Positions 35,130-47,200 of a DNA stretch of 64,000 nucleotides are shown here, one piece after another. This DNA is from Gigaspora rosea (lineage: Eukaryota > Glomeromycota > Glomeromycetes > Diversisporales > Gigasporaceae). Within the stretch, counting starts at the first letter, position 1; every line of letters begins with the position of its first letter. The DNA is taken from contig QKWP01001202.1 in assembly GCA_003550325.1 (NCBI GenBank), forward strand, positions 1 through 64,000, given 5' to 3'. The notes under the pieces are model-generated. The model was given only the letters and a program-made list of their open reading frames with translations. It had not been told where the DNA came from and made no database searches. The position numbers were made by a program, and so were the translations under genes.

Positions 35130-35169
35130 ACTAAAGTTTACTAAAGCTTACTAAAATTTACTAAAGTTT
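35130..35169 (+). promoter_or_regulatory. four 10-bp repeats upstream of the hydrolase start
   Basis: ACTAAAGTTT, ACTAAAGCTT, ACTAAAATTT and ACTAAAGTTT stand head to tail, ending 32 bases before the ATG at 35202. They may be transcription-factor sites or 5' UTR repeats. Function is inferred from position only. Confidence 0.45.
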
Positions 35170-35201
35170 TTAAAATTACTCTGCAGTACTTGTTCATTAA
35201 A

Positions 35202-36996
35202 ATGTCTCAATATTCATTGTCCTCGCAATATTATGAAAAATTAAAACAAATCCAGAAGAAAATTGAAACTAATAAAGATAAGTCTTTGGAAGAAGTAAGG
35301 AAAAGTTTAGAACTAACTCCCATAACAATTCCGGATAATTGCTTTGTAGAAGAGGTTAAATTGGATGAAAAGTATGTGATTAAAAGCAAAGAATACTTGG
35401 TGGATAAATTAAAAACATATGAGGATGTTACTGATGAAAAATGGCAATGTCTCAATAATGGTGGATTATACGGAGAATGGATTAAGATTAAAGATAAGAA
35501 GGATACGGGAAAGGTAGTACTTTACATGTTCGATGGAGGGTATTATATGGGATCAGCTAAAGTAAGCCGCAATTTTACTTGTAAAATTGCTGAAAATGCT
35601 GAATGCTCAGTTTTAGGTAAAATTATAACAAATTTTTAACCATTTATTGTATTTGTTAGTTCATATTCCTTATTTCAACAAGATACATATAACATTTTAT
35701 TTGTTTATTTATATGCATTATAATCAGCAATTAATTATCATCTTTCTCCAGAACATCAATTTCCTGTTCCACTTTGTGACGCTTTAGCAGCATATTTATA
35801 TCTTACCGATCCTGGTCCGGAAGCTGGATTTAGACCATTTAATCCTAAACAAATTATATTCTCTGGTTCTAGCGCTGGTGGTGGATTGGCTGTTGCTACT
35901 GCATTATTTCTTTGTGATATTGGTTTGCCATTGCCAGCAGGACTTGTCTTATGGGTATCTCTATAATTTTATAATTATTTTAATAAAGTATTTATTTTAA
36001 ATCATTAAATCATTTATCTGGATTATAACATTATTTCTTCCTTTAATAATAATAAATTATAAAAAAGTCACCATGGGTAGATGTAACAAGTAGCATGCCA
36101 TCATATTGGAAGCCTGAAATGGATAAAACGGATTGGGTTGTTGGTGCGTTAAACACTCGTAAACTTGGACCATCTTCCATGTCTATTGAATATCATGAAC
36201 GAGCAAAAATTCTTGCGGAAAAAATTAAACATAAAAAACCAAAAGTAGTCGGTCACCCTTCTTTTACCTAAGTTCCAAGATTTAGGTTATATTGCGAAAA
36301 TGAAGCTTTAGCTATTCCTTATATTAGTCCAATGTTGGCTGAAAATTTGGGAAATCTACCACCTATTTTATGTGTAAGTATATGAAATTAGAGGTATTTA
36401 TTCATATTTGAATGTTATGCTAATTCTGTAATTATTTTGATTACAGTATTTATATGTTTTTAAATTTTTAATCAAAATAGCAAGTAGGCGGTGGTGAAAG
36501 ATTTCTAGATTCAAATATTTTATTTTGTTTCAGGGCTTCTGATCCAAGTAAATTCCAATTGCCTAAATATGCTACAACGAATTTTATTAATTCACCATTC
36601 AAGGAACCAACAGAAGTCATTCTTGAAGTTTATGATGGAACGTGTCATTGTTTTCAAAAAGTGAGTTTATTCGGTGTTAAAAAATTTTCCGAATTTTTAA
36701 ATTATTTCTTATAAATTCATTTACATTTATCGTTGCATAATCATAATTAGATGATTCCTGATAAAATTTCCCAATTTTCAATAATTCGTTCTTGTGATTT
36801 TATTAAAAATCACACGCTTAAAGAAAATACTCCAGATGAAGCAGCTAATAAATCTTTTCAAGAAATTTCTAAAATTATTACCACTATTGCAATTAACCCT
36901 AATTGTGAAATTAGAGAGTTAGATGAAAAATATCTACAATGTTTAAACTGGGAAAACATTGGCGTTGTCCCAGAATTAGAAGTCGATGATATGTAA
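35202..36996 (+). pseudogene. hormone-sensitive-lipase-like alpha/beta hydrolase, one nonsense codon
   Basis: Five exons: 35202-35616, 35728-35954, 36068-36373, 36481-36660 and 36751-36996. All introns are GT..AG (111, 113, 107 and 90 nt). Joined, they give 457 codons of an abhydrolase_3 (HSL/acetyl-hydrolase) protein, a class that hydrolyses acyl esters. The nucleophile motif is SGSSAGG (Ser about 187) and the catalytic His lies in YDGTCHCFQ (about 372). The acid is probably in the GGGERFLD or nearby DPSKF stretch. The oxyanion motif, normally HGGG, reads FDGGYY, with the His replaced. An in-frame TAA (36269-36271, codon about 282) interrupts SFT/VPRF where family members would continue; everything else is in frame. 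It is a very recent pseudogene, or the stop is a sequencing error. Confidence 0.8.
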
Positions 36997-36999
36997 ACA

Positions 37000-38290
37000 A
37001 TTACCAGTTTAAATAAAATAAATACAGAATACTTAAAAACATTTTTAGGACAAAACTCACATTCTAAAAATTTATGTAAATTATGTAATGAAATTTATGT
37101 TCTAATCTTTCTATCCCGATTTTTCTAGCATTATAGTAGTTTATTTTTGGATAAACTTTTTTTTACTTGCATAACTTATTTTTAATTTCACAAAATACAG
37201 TCAGACTTAGTGATTTGACTCGGGTGAGTATCACGGTCAGACTACGAGTGACCCGTGGAACAAGCCATCAGGTATAAATATACAAAGTAAGGTTTAATTT
37301 TATTAATAAGATTCGGAGTCTCGAAGCTATATTTACTAGTTCGATGGGTGGCGCATTCGTACCATCCATTTCATTCAGTATTTTTTTTATAAATCATATT
37401 AGAACTTACTGTTAAAAATTTCTATTACAGAACTTATCATCTATTGCAAAGTATGGATAAATTTGAATACGCTGCTTGGAATTATCATATTTTCTGTCAT
37501 TTTGCCGTAAAGAATTCTGATAAAGAATTTACTCATTAATGACATACACAGTAGTTAAGACTTTATTAGTATTGAAATGATCATAATTCTACCATAGTTA
37601 CTATAAAAATTCAGGGTCAGAACTTACTCACTGTTTAATGACAACCGCATTTGCTTACGGTTGGATTGGTTGCGTTTAGGGTTGTAAGGTTGTAATTTAT
37701 ATCATACCTTACATGTAAGTTGCATGTAAGTTACATCCAAATTTTGTGATGTATGATAAGTTATTACAAATAATACACCTAATCAGATTATTAATATATT
37801 CTAATATAAGTATATATGATGCAAAAAATATGATCTTTTAGAACACTGGTTAAATATATGCAATTCAATCTTTGATATTTTATAACAATTCGGAGGGGCC
37901 AATAGTTGAAGAAATAGTCGAGTCGATAGTTAAGAAAATTATAATTGAAAAATTTTTAGTGCAAAATATACAAGTTTGCAAAAATTTCCTCAAATTAGAT
38001 TATATAATAAATAATAAAATATTAATTTATATAATTTTTTTTATGAAAAGATATATGAAAAAAAGCTAAAAAAAAAAAAAAAAATGAAAAACAGATATTA
38101 TTATTATGTATCGGTGATTTTTAAATCCAGGGAGTCTGAGTCTAATTTGAAAACAATTCTGCGCCGATATGATTTTTATGATTTCAACCTAAAATCAGAT
38201 GCCAATTCCCTTCCGAATTGTTATAGGTCGAATAACGTGTGGAAATTGTGTCGATTTTTTTTATATAACGACTTTAGTTTTTTTTTTTTT
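37000..38290. other. downstream spacer
   Basis: No coding sequence recognised. A 65-codon frame at 37872-38069 is Ile/Lys-rich and has no family features. A GC-richer patch at 37205-37275 (CGGGTGAGTATCACGG, GAGTGACCCGTGG) resembles neither a tRNA nor known element ends. Confidence 0.4.
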
Positions 38291-38295
38291 AGGTC

Positions 38296-39005
38296 GATAT
38301 TTAGGTCACGCAAAGTTGATTTTTCGTTCTGTATTACCCGCCGACCCCATTTTTTTAATTTTTCAAATTTTTTTTTTTTTTAGATCCCATTTATGCAAAT
38401 TGTTCGATTTTTACATTTATATTTTTCCGCTATTCTCATCCGGTGTCACCCGATGGAGATCTTAATTTCCCGTAATTTTTCGATAGGACTGACGGAAAAA
38501 ATGACTGCTATAACTATTAAGAAGAGAGAGCGTATGCGTTTAACCGATTTACCTCTAATAGTTACTAGGAGATAGGTTTCTGATTTACTCAAATAAAGGA
38601 ATCTTCAACACTACACAAGCTTACTTCCTTATTTTTCCTTAAGTAAAATCGAAGATAACTTCTCTACCTGTCTCTCTTTATTGTATTTAACGATGCGTTA
38701 ACGTGTTCCTAGCATATTAACGTGCTATCTAACACACTACGTGTCATTACAAATGATAATGCTAAGCCTAACACTTTGACGGCTATCAAAATTTTCATCA
38801 TACGTGCTAACACGTTAACGTGTTTTTTGGACTCTTTGTTGTGCAAAATGAAAAACTAACCTTGCATAGCCTTAAACGTGAACTTTAGTCTATTAATTTG
38901 CAATAAATTAAAAAAAAAATAAAAAAAATTCGACCAACCGATCCATGTCTTCAGATTCCATGTAATGTAAAACGAAAAATCAACTTTGCGAGACCTAATA
39001 TGCCT
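38296..39005. repeat. inverted words bracketing an ACGT-rich unit
   Basis: CGCAAAGTTGATTTTTCGTT near 38309 recurs inverted near 38980, with ATATTTAGGTC / GACCTAATAT on the outside. Between them lies 38536-38840, the paralogue of 2250-2745 (TTTAACCGATTTACC, AAGCTTACTTCCTT, then AACGTG/GCGTTAACGTG words). A short frame ends LTDLPLIVTRR before TAG at 38573, which might be the tail of a retroelement protein. The pair may be terminal repeats of a 710-bp element. Confidence 0.45.
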
Positions 39006-39009
39006 TGTT

Positions 39010-39695
39010 TTAGCCAGCTTGGAATCCAGCTGATATATTTATAGATTCAAAATTTCTAATTGTTCACAGATAAAAGGAAATGTCTTATACTTATTGCATG
39101 GATAGCGATTTTCGCATCTTAGCATAAAAACAATAAAAACAATACAGCTAGCTATTTGTAGCAATTTGCTAGAAATAGCGCTATTTTAGATGCTATGAAT
39201 AACTGGACACTCTGTACTGTGCACGTATTACATGGGCACGTATCGGTATCACATTCAGTTGGGATAGCAACAATTATATTATACGTGATCATGTGATGCG
39301 AAACCGAATTTTTAGCATATAGATCGCGTCAAATGATTTATGTGAACCTCCAATGATTCTGTAATTTGCATTATTTCGACAAATGATTATTATTGTTTAA
39401 TAAATGCTATAAATAATTTCAATTTCTACACTTCCCCAATTGAAGGTTCAAAATGTCCAATATTAGAGCTTAAAATAATTGTAATAGATTTTAAAAACTG
39501 TTTTTAATACGCAATAATAATGTTTCACTAATGATTAATTTTCACTCAATCTTTTTTCTTTTTTAGAAATGTTTAAATAATATATCCAAAATGTATTACA
39601 TACAGAGATTTGATATATATTTTTACGCGCGTAAAATTCCCTAAAAATTTAATATTTACAACTAGCGATAATTGCCGACAATTCTCAAATTAGAG
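39010..39695. other. spacer
   Basis: AT-rich. No genes or sharp repeats were found. Confidence 0.4.
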
Positions 39696-39699
39696 CATC

Positions 39700-40510
39700 A
39701 TGGATTATTTATCAGTTTGGTGCAGCGCACTGTCTGTTTATGCAATTAAAATAGGGCCTTCGTTTTTGGATGTGACTGTTGTTCAAGCAATAATCGCTCA
39801 AGGAGGCATACTTTCCAGATATTTTATTCAACGGCTTCATATGAATTTTGGTGCTTACGATAATAAGTTAATAGAACCAAAAGTTATTCATGGTGTAAGA
39901 TCATCACAATTACAAAAATCACAAAACGTTCCTTTGGCTAGTGATTTGCCTATTTCTGTTTATATATTCTTGCTAAAGACTGCATCCAACATATATAAAT
40001 CAGATTTATACTTAAAAGACAACGATATGGAGCTTTTTCATTTTTTATACTAGGGACCTCAAACGATTCATTACGCTCCACTTGTATTGGCAAAAAATAT
40101 AGGTCAAATCAAAGACCTGATATTATGCTTTAAATTCATTCCACTTCCACCTAGAAGTCTTGATAACCTTCCAGAAAATAATAATCAGGAGAATATTACA
40201 CCCGAAGAATATACTCCAAAAGATGCCCACGAAAATAACCGCAAGTTAAACGTTATTGCAAGGTCAATATTAATCTAACCTGTTATGACTTAAATGATCT
40301 CGTAACGCAAGGGGCACTTCTTATTATTTTCTCTCCGCAACCATCATCAAGATGGTCCATGCCCAACATTAAAACTATTAACGCGAGATTAACCGAATTA
40401 ATCGAAGTCTGTTTTCAATTGACTTATTGTGTAATTCATGATATCCTTCTTGTCTTCGAAAAAAGATTAAGCAATTTGGCAAAATCTTACTAGAACCGTT
40501 CGCAGAATGC
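39700..40510 (+). pseudogene. unrecognised gene with stop and frameshift
   Basis: The ATG at 39700 starts 117 codons of well-mixed protein (MDYLSVWCSALSVYAIKIG ...) ending in TAG at 40051. The same frame continues as GPQTIHYAPLVLAKNIGQIK to about 40265. A +1 or -1 shift then gives NLTCYDLNDLVTQGALLIIF and NARLTELIEVCFQLTYCVIH up to a stop near 40489. The composition is that of a real soluble protein, not low-complexity. I could not assign a family. The stop at 40051 may be real or lie in an unrecognised intron, although flanking GT/AG sites are not obvious. Confidence 0.5.
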
Positions 40511-40993
40511 AAACACGAATCAATCGTGAATTTATTACGTAGTCGCTTAATGGAAACAAATAATCCCAAATTAAATTTTAAAAGTCAACCCATTTTAAAT
40601 TTTATGTATAAATTCGCTGATTTCCCTAAGTCGAATTTAATTGACTTTTAAATTTTATTCGAATTTGGCAAAATCTGGACGGTTTAACGTTCATGAGTGG
40701 CAGAAATCGGATTTAATTAGCTATTATAAATTCAATTGTTTTAATTATGTTCAAAAGTATGCATAAAGTATTATCTTAAGTTTAATTGTATTAATTGTTT
40801 TGGCTTTTATAATTTCTTTACAATTAAATTATTATATTATATAATATTCTTTTCTATTTCACAATTCAAACTGATTACATGCAAAACGATTCTGACGGTA
40901 TAATCTTAATTCTTTTGATATTGGTCAATTTTCTTAATAAATTCAGATTAATCCAAATTTTATATTAATAATTAAGAAGATTATGATGTGAAT
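40511..40993. other. spacer before LINE insertion
   Basis: AT-rich. A minus frame at 40378-40569 is antisense to the gene above and looks accidental. Confidence 0.4.
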
Positions 40994-41009
40994 CAATTTG
41001 GACTAATAT

Positions 41010-43762
41010 ATTTTTTTTTTGGCAGTCATGCTAATACTTTATTAGGGTTTGTATTATCTTAACATAATAATAAAATTATATAAAAAAACTATTCTTTTTA
41101 TAACCTAAATTACAAATATTAGCTCACCTGGTTATTCAGAGAATACCTATGTGTGACCTGCTATAGTGAGGTTTTCCTCATACTATACAGCTTTGTTCTA
41201 AGTTGTATAATACTTTATTGGATGGTTCTCACAGTTTATCTTAACTACCACCTATTTTTTTCCACAAATTTACTCGCTGGCCCACCAAACTACTCTTCTC
41301 TAACTATTTTCCAAACTTTATTTTCTGAGGCTTCCTGTCCTGTTTCTTTTCTTTTTCTACATTTTGTACATTTGGCAAAGAGCTTTTCTTCCCTTACTTG
41401 TTTCTTTTTCTTTTTTTCTGTCTCCTACTTCATTTCTCCTTTACTGTAATATTTAGATCTTCCTTCCACTCTTTCATTATCTTGCATCTAGGAATCCATT
41501 TTCTTCTATATATAAGCTCTATTCATGTTTTCTATAAAGCAAACAGAAAATTTATGGGTTGTTTGTTCGATTTGAAAAGTGGTCTCAATTCCTCATAGTC
41601 TTCTGTTGTTATCAGGACCTTCTTCTTAACTCATTCTCTGTACTACCCTTTTCTAAACTTATTAGAAGCCCTTCTATTTTCTTTTCTGTTTCTTCTATCT
41701 TTCATAAACTTAGTTTTACCATGCACTCTTCAAGGTCTCTAAGTAGGTTTATCAATACTCTGCAACTTATAAGATGCTCTACTGTCTCATTTTTTTCTTT
41801 GCATATTATACAGGTAGTACTGCGAGATACATTAGGTTTTCTTTTTATTTAGAGTTACTAATACTGGTGGCTGATTATTAATACATTTAAGTTCAAAGAG
41901 CTATAATGTGTTTTCTTCTGTTGTATAATTTTGCACTCTTGTACTACTTTTTAGTAATTTTGTAAAAGTAGGCCAATGTTGAAGCTTAGTATGTTCTTGA
42001 TGAGTTGTATTGTTCTTTGCATGTGTGAAGGTCCATTTTGCTTTGTTAACCAATCTTGTAAGCATTTTAACAAAAGAGCAAATTGGCTTTTCACTTGGTT
42101 CCTTGTCTTATTTATACTTTATTTTGATATCTTTTATACTATCTGCTCTCAGTATAATATGCTTTTGACTATTAGCTCCTTTCTTGGCTTTCTTATTTGC
42201 TACTTCATTAAAGACTTCTTCTTAGTGACCTTTAACTTTAACCAATAAACTTTTAGTTTCTTTGTTTTTATTAGATTAACTGCAATTACTACTAATCTGG
42301 CATTCTTAATTTTTATCCATTTTCTTGCACTTTCCATTCTGATACCCTTTTCAATTGCTAGTATTGCTGCCTTGCTATCCATTCTAATTTTTAAACTTTT
42401 CTTATTTGGTATTATTAACAAAGCTAATAAGATTGTGACAAGTTCACCTGTATTGAAGAGAACTACTTTTTTCTGTTGAAAATGCAATTGTCTAATATAT
42501 TGACCCTTCTTATTTACTTGGACAATTCCATAGCCTATTTTCATTTCACTTTCCACCTTTTCTGTTCTGAGTGAGCTATCAGTATAATATATTATATTAT
42601 TTAAATAAAAATTCTGTTCTAAAATTTCTTTTAACCAATAATTCATTTGCATATTTCTTACAATTCTGTCTATACAATATCTCTTTAAACTATTGCACTC
42701 TACTATAATCTCTTCTTTACTCTTTATTATTTGAACCTCTTTTGTAGGAATGTCTTTCTTTCTACTTTTTTGTATAAAAAATTTTTCTTGAGTTTGTACC
42801 TTGAATAAGAACTAGAGACCCTATACCATTTTTTTAATTAGGTTTGTTATATTATTTAGAATTGTTCATTTTATAATACCATTGCTTGAGTTATTATTAG
42901 GTTTTAGACTATTTGCTTTTTATTTTCCTGTTTCTATATCCACTTTTATGTATTTTTTAATTTTAATATTTTCTCACACTTTTTTCTTGACTCTTTCAAT
43001 TTCTGGTTCTTTGTCAACTTGTTCTTTCTATAGAACCCACTCCCTTTTCTTTTGTTAGGCTCTACCTATTCAAACAAAAAATAAAGCAATTTTGATTTGA
43101 ACTAGTACTATATAATTAGGTCTCACTTTTCTAGTACTACTTTGTTTAATTATTTTATTAACTTGAGCCAATTTGCTACTTTTCTTTGCAGATTGATAGC
43201 ACAAGCTGCTTTAATTTGCTTCTACATGCATATTGTTGTTTCATCTTCTTGTATTAGTTGCAATAATCAAATATAAACCTAGCACACTTGCACTAGTTGT
43301 CTTATAGTACACCTGTCTACTTTTTAGTATCTTTGCAATTGCATGATCACTTGGTATATTAGCTAAATTAAGATCCTAGCTCTTTGTAAACCTATTGTTT
43401 TTTACTGAAATATCTAACTGGTCTGCTTGCTACAGTATAATACTTTTAGCTTTAGATTTTTGATTTTGTAGCTTTTTTTATATAAAAGGTTTTAATTTGT
43501 TAGTAGGTATTTTATTGAACCTAGTTTTCTCTGCTCTTGACTAAGCCTCATTATTGTTGTCTTTTTCATATTACTTTTTTTATTTAGCTTTATCAATAAC
43601 TCTGTAATATGATATTTAGTAAAGCAGTTCTATAAACCTTTAAAATTTAACATATCTGGATGTTTTGGTATTGTATTTGCTATTGTTATGAGTAATGATA
43701 ATTTCCATTTAGCTAAACATAATATTGGCTGCTACATTTTTTTGCATTGATTTTTTGATAAA
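41010..43762 (-). mobile_element. degenerate LINE with RNase H, 2.75 kb
   Basis: Bounded by a 16-bp target duplication CAATTTGGACTAATAT (40994-41009, 43763-43778). On the minus strand it ends CTAATAAAGTATTAGCATG plus a poly-A tail (41011-41020). From 5' to 3' it holds a Lys-rich stretch with stops (about 43450-42700, containing LANIPSDHAIAKIL), then an RNase H domain (42652-42200: YTDSS, GELVTILLAL, MDSKAAILAI). The last catalytic Asp region is lost to decay. A zinc knuckle CIICKEKNETVEHLISC follows near 41815-41765. Reverse transcriptase is not recognisable. It is inactive. Confidence 0.8.
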
Positions 43763-43867
43763 CAATTTGGACTAATATTTATTATTAAAATTAACTTATC
43801 AGTTATAGAACATGTTCTTTTAAAATAGTCTTAAAATAAGTTTATAATAAAAATTATAATAAATATA

Positions 43868-44432
43868 GGGACTGCCTATTTCCACCATGGTATTTTGCTA
43901 TTTTTACCATGGTTACATGAAAAGTTACTATTTTTAGGTTTTAATATAATATTGTATATTATAATTTTAATTATCTTTAATTGGCCTAACTTGATTTAGG
44001 TTACTAAAACAAGACTTGTGTAATATTATACAACATTAGCAATGTGTAAACAAAAGTATTTTTGCGAAAACAATGCACTGGGCCTTTGTGTAATATACTT
44101 GCATATGTTGTACAACCAGTATATGTACTGTGATTGAATATTGCTTTGAACCTAGATTTAGAGTTAGAGTGGGTCGGAATTATGTCTAACCCGCCAGAGC
44201 ATTATCATGATAGTGCCCACTAGCATTAAGCTTAATGCCGGCCGACCCAACCAAAATAAGACTTGTGTAACATTATACAACATTAGCAGTATGTAACCAA
44301 AAATTATTTTTGCAAAAACAATGCACCGGGCCTTTGTGTACATAAGTGCATATATTATTTTAAATTCTAAAAATAGAAATCTTGTGTAACCATAGTAGAA
44401 ATAGCAAATACCATGGTAAAAATAGTAACCCC
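43868..44432. mobile_element. hAT-like element with CCATGGTA ends, 565 bp
   Basis: The left end GGGACTGCCTATTTCCACC-ATGG and the inverted right end GGGGTTACTATTTTTACC-ATGG extend as TGCTATTT...ATGGTTACA. A perfect 8-bp duplication TAAATATA flanks it (43860-43867, 44433-44440). Inside, a 100-bp block (GACTTGTGTAATATTATACA ... GGGCCTTTGTGTA) is directly repeated (about 44010 and 44250), separated by a 78-bp inverted-repeat unit with TGGGTCGG / CCGACCCA ends (44171-44248). Confidence 0.75.
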
Positions 44433-44785
44433 TAAATATATATAAATTTACTATAAATTTTGAGCTAAAGATCCTTTTTAGCTTAACTAATTAATTTAAA
44501 ATTAAATTTTACAAACATATAAAACAAGAAAAAAAGATACATCATAGCTAAAAAACTATATCGAAATTTTGTTAATTTTGCACTTTTCAAATATAACTTC
44601 GCCAAAAACAAATTTTACCAATTTTAAATTAGCAATTATATGTAAAATCATGCTCTGAACAATTTTACTTAAGCGACTAAATTAGATTACCTTGTAAGAA
44701 AAATGAGTTATCTATATACTAAAGTTAAAAATTTTTGGTTTGTAATATAAAACTTCTTTTTTTATCAAGATAATCTGCCTTGAGC

Positions 44786-46086
44786 TAGGGTTCTGAAGTT
44801 TGATCCAGGTTTGATTTGAGTTTGATCAAACCCCAAATCAAACCAAACTCAAACTATAAATTTTATGAAGTTTGAGATCAAATCCAAATTCAAATAAAAA
44901 ATAATCAAATTCAAACCAAACCCAAATACTATACTTTGTTTAATTTGAGTTTGATTTGAAGTTTGCAAACTAGTTTGAGTTTGTATAACATAAATATATT
45001 TTTATATTTTAAACATAATAATCTACCTGACAACTGGAGAGTGATCATAGGCGAAATGTGGCGTGCTTCTATTTAAAATTTTTTTCTTACTAAGTTAATG
45101 GATCTTGTCAACTAATTGAAAGTTGTAGAGCTTGTCAAGACACATATAACAGTAGTTAGATCATCCAAATCGGTCCAGTGGATGGCAATATATCGTCAAA
45201 AAACTATTGGCCGACTATATAAAAATCCGTGATAGAGATTACAAATGAAAATTACTATAGTGTAGGCAAAATATGGCATGCTTCCATCTAAAACTTTTTT
45301 TCTTACCATGTTAACGATACATGCCCACTAATTGAAAGTTGCAGAGCTCGTCGAGACGCATCTAACGGTGGTTAGAGCACCCAAATCGGCCTAGTGGATG
45401 GCGAGATATCGTTGCAAAACGATTGGTTGACTATATAAAATCTCACGGAGATTTTATAAAGTCGGCCAATCGTTTTTTGGCGATATTTCGCCATCCACTG
45501 GCCCGATTTAGATGATCTAACCACCTTTGGATGCGTCTTGACGAGCTCTACAACCTTCAATTAGTGGGCATGTATTTAACTTAGTAAGAAAAAAAGTTTT
45601 AGATGGAAGCACGCCACATTTTGCCTATATTGATTTTCATATATAATCTCTGTCACGGATTTTTATATAGTCGGTCAATCGTTTTTTGATGATATCTTGC
45701 CATCCACTTGGCCGATTTGGATGATCTAACCATTGCTAGATGCGTCTCAATAAGTTCTACAACTTTCAATTAATAGACATGTATCGTTAACTTAGTAAGA
45801 AAAAATGTAAATAGAAGCATACCACATTTCGCCTATAGGATCACTCTCTAGTTTATAGGCGGATTATCAATTAAAATATAAAATATATTTATATTATTCA
45901 AACTCAAACTAGTTTGAAAACTTCAAACTCAAATTCAAACCAAACTCAAATTTAACTAAAAAGTTTGCTTCAAATCAAACTCAAATATTTTTTTTAATTA
46001 TAGTTTGGGTTTGAGTTTGATGTCAAATCAAATCAAATCCAAATCTGACCTAAAGTTTGATTTGATCTGGGTTTGTAGGAACCCTA
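44786..46086. mobile_element. hAT-like foldback with TAGGGTTC ends, 1301 bp
   Basis: The ends TAGGGTTCTGAAGTTTGAT and inverted TAGGGTTCCTACAAACCC are flanked by a perfect 8-bp duplication CCTTGAGC (44778-44785, 46087-46094). The interior holds four copies of a roughly 210-bp unit, two direct then two inverted (about 45045, 45262, 45640 and 45845 as outer edges). Each contains CAAATCGG-C-AGTGGATGGC and AACGATTGG-CGACTATATAA. The whole element can fold around about 45447. A 261-bp relative with the same termini lies at 56326-56586. Confidence 0.85.
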
Positions 46087-46712
46087 CCTTGAGCCTCTAA
46101 GTAAACTTGTTCAGTGGGTATTTCTACTTGGTTCAAAGTCAAACTGCATTTTTTCAAACCTTTTGCAGGTAAAAAATAGAGTTAAAGTTAAAAAATTTTT
46201 TTCTTTTAGAAAAAATTTTTTCGCTAACTTTAACCTTACTTTTCATTTTAAAAAAATGCATTTTAACTTTAGACTAAGTAGAAATACCTGCTAACAAGTT
46301 TACTTAGAGGCCCAAAGCAGGTTATCTTGATGTTTTATATTACAAACCAAAAATTTTTAATATTAGTATATAGATAACCCATTTTTTTACAAGGTAACCT
46401 ACTTTGGTCACCTAAGTAAAATTGTTCAGAGCATAATTTTACATATATTGCTAATTTAAAATTAGTAAATTTTTGTTTTTGGTGAAATTACATTTTGAAA
46501 AAGTGCCAAATTAACAAAATTTTGATATGGTTTTTAAGCTAAAATTATTCTTCTTTTTTGTTTTATATGTTTGTAAAATTTAATTTTATGTTAATTAGTT
46601 AAACCAAAAAGGATCTTTAGCTTAAAGTTTATAGTAAATTCATATATTTTTATTATAATTTTTATTATAAACTTATTTCAAAGCTATTTTAAGAGAGCAT
46701 GTCCTATGACTG

Positions 46713-47200
46713 TTATCTGATATTTAAATTTAATTCTTTTAATTCTGGATTAATTTCTTATTCAATACCAATAATTAAATTTAATGTACAGTTTATAATT
46801 TTAAATTTAATTTAGACTATTTATAATTGAACAAGAATTTGAACATAATCAGCATTTTTGTCTTACAACTGATAAATTGAATTAGTTTAAAGTTTGATTT
46901 GTTCTGTTAGTTAATGAAAATACTAAATTACTAGTAGAGTCCAATTTCAATATTAATTGAGAAAATGTAATTGTTCTCCTTTTAAATAAAGCAAGTATTT
47001 CAAATTATCATCTTTTTTAGTGATTTTTTGATTAAAAATACTATAACATATTATTATATTTATATATTATAGTTATTAAAGTAAAGAAAGACCTATATAA
47101 ATAATGCCAAAAGTATTCTACAGCCCAAACTGCAGCTAAACTTTCTTTTTCAGTAGTAGGATAATTTTTATTAGCAGGAAAAAGACTCCAACTAGCATAG
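46713..47200. other. spacer
   Basis: AT-rich, nothing recognised. Confidence 0.4.

Larger units (their letters stand above)
43800..46712. mobile_element. foldback element split by two insertions
   Basis: The ends CAGTTATAGAACATGTTCT and inverted CAGTCATAGGACATGCTCT match. TTAT flanks both sides (a possible 4-bp duplication). Arms of about 500 bp pair around a centre near 46205 (for example GCTAAAGATCCTTTT on the left with AAAAGGATCTTTAGC on the right). Two later elements (43868-44432 and 44786-46086) both landed in the left arm. Removing them restores a unit of about 1.03 kb that is almost entirely palindromic. Non-coding. Confidence 0.75.

Noticed and set aside
38084-38575. Phe-rich overlapping plus-strand genes
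   Set aside because: Driven by poly-T tracts; only the last dozen residues look protein-like, too little to call a gene.
41153-42248. Hydrophobic plus-strand proteins at 41-42 kb
   Set aside because: Antisense of the Lys-rich LINE; complement of AAA/GAA codons gives Phe/Ser/Leu-rich frames.
45372-45560. Small minus-strand protein in the 1301-bp element
   Set aside because: It spans the palindrome centre, so one half encodes the reverse complement of the other; no protein family fits.
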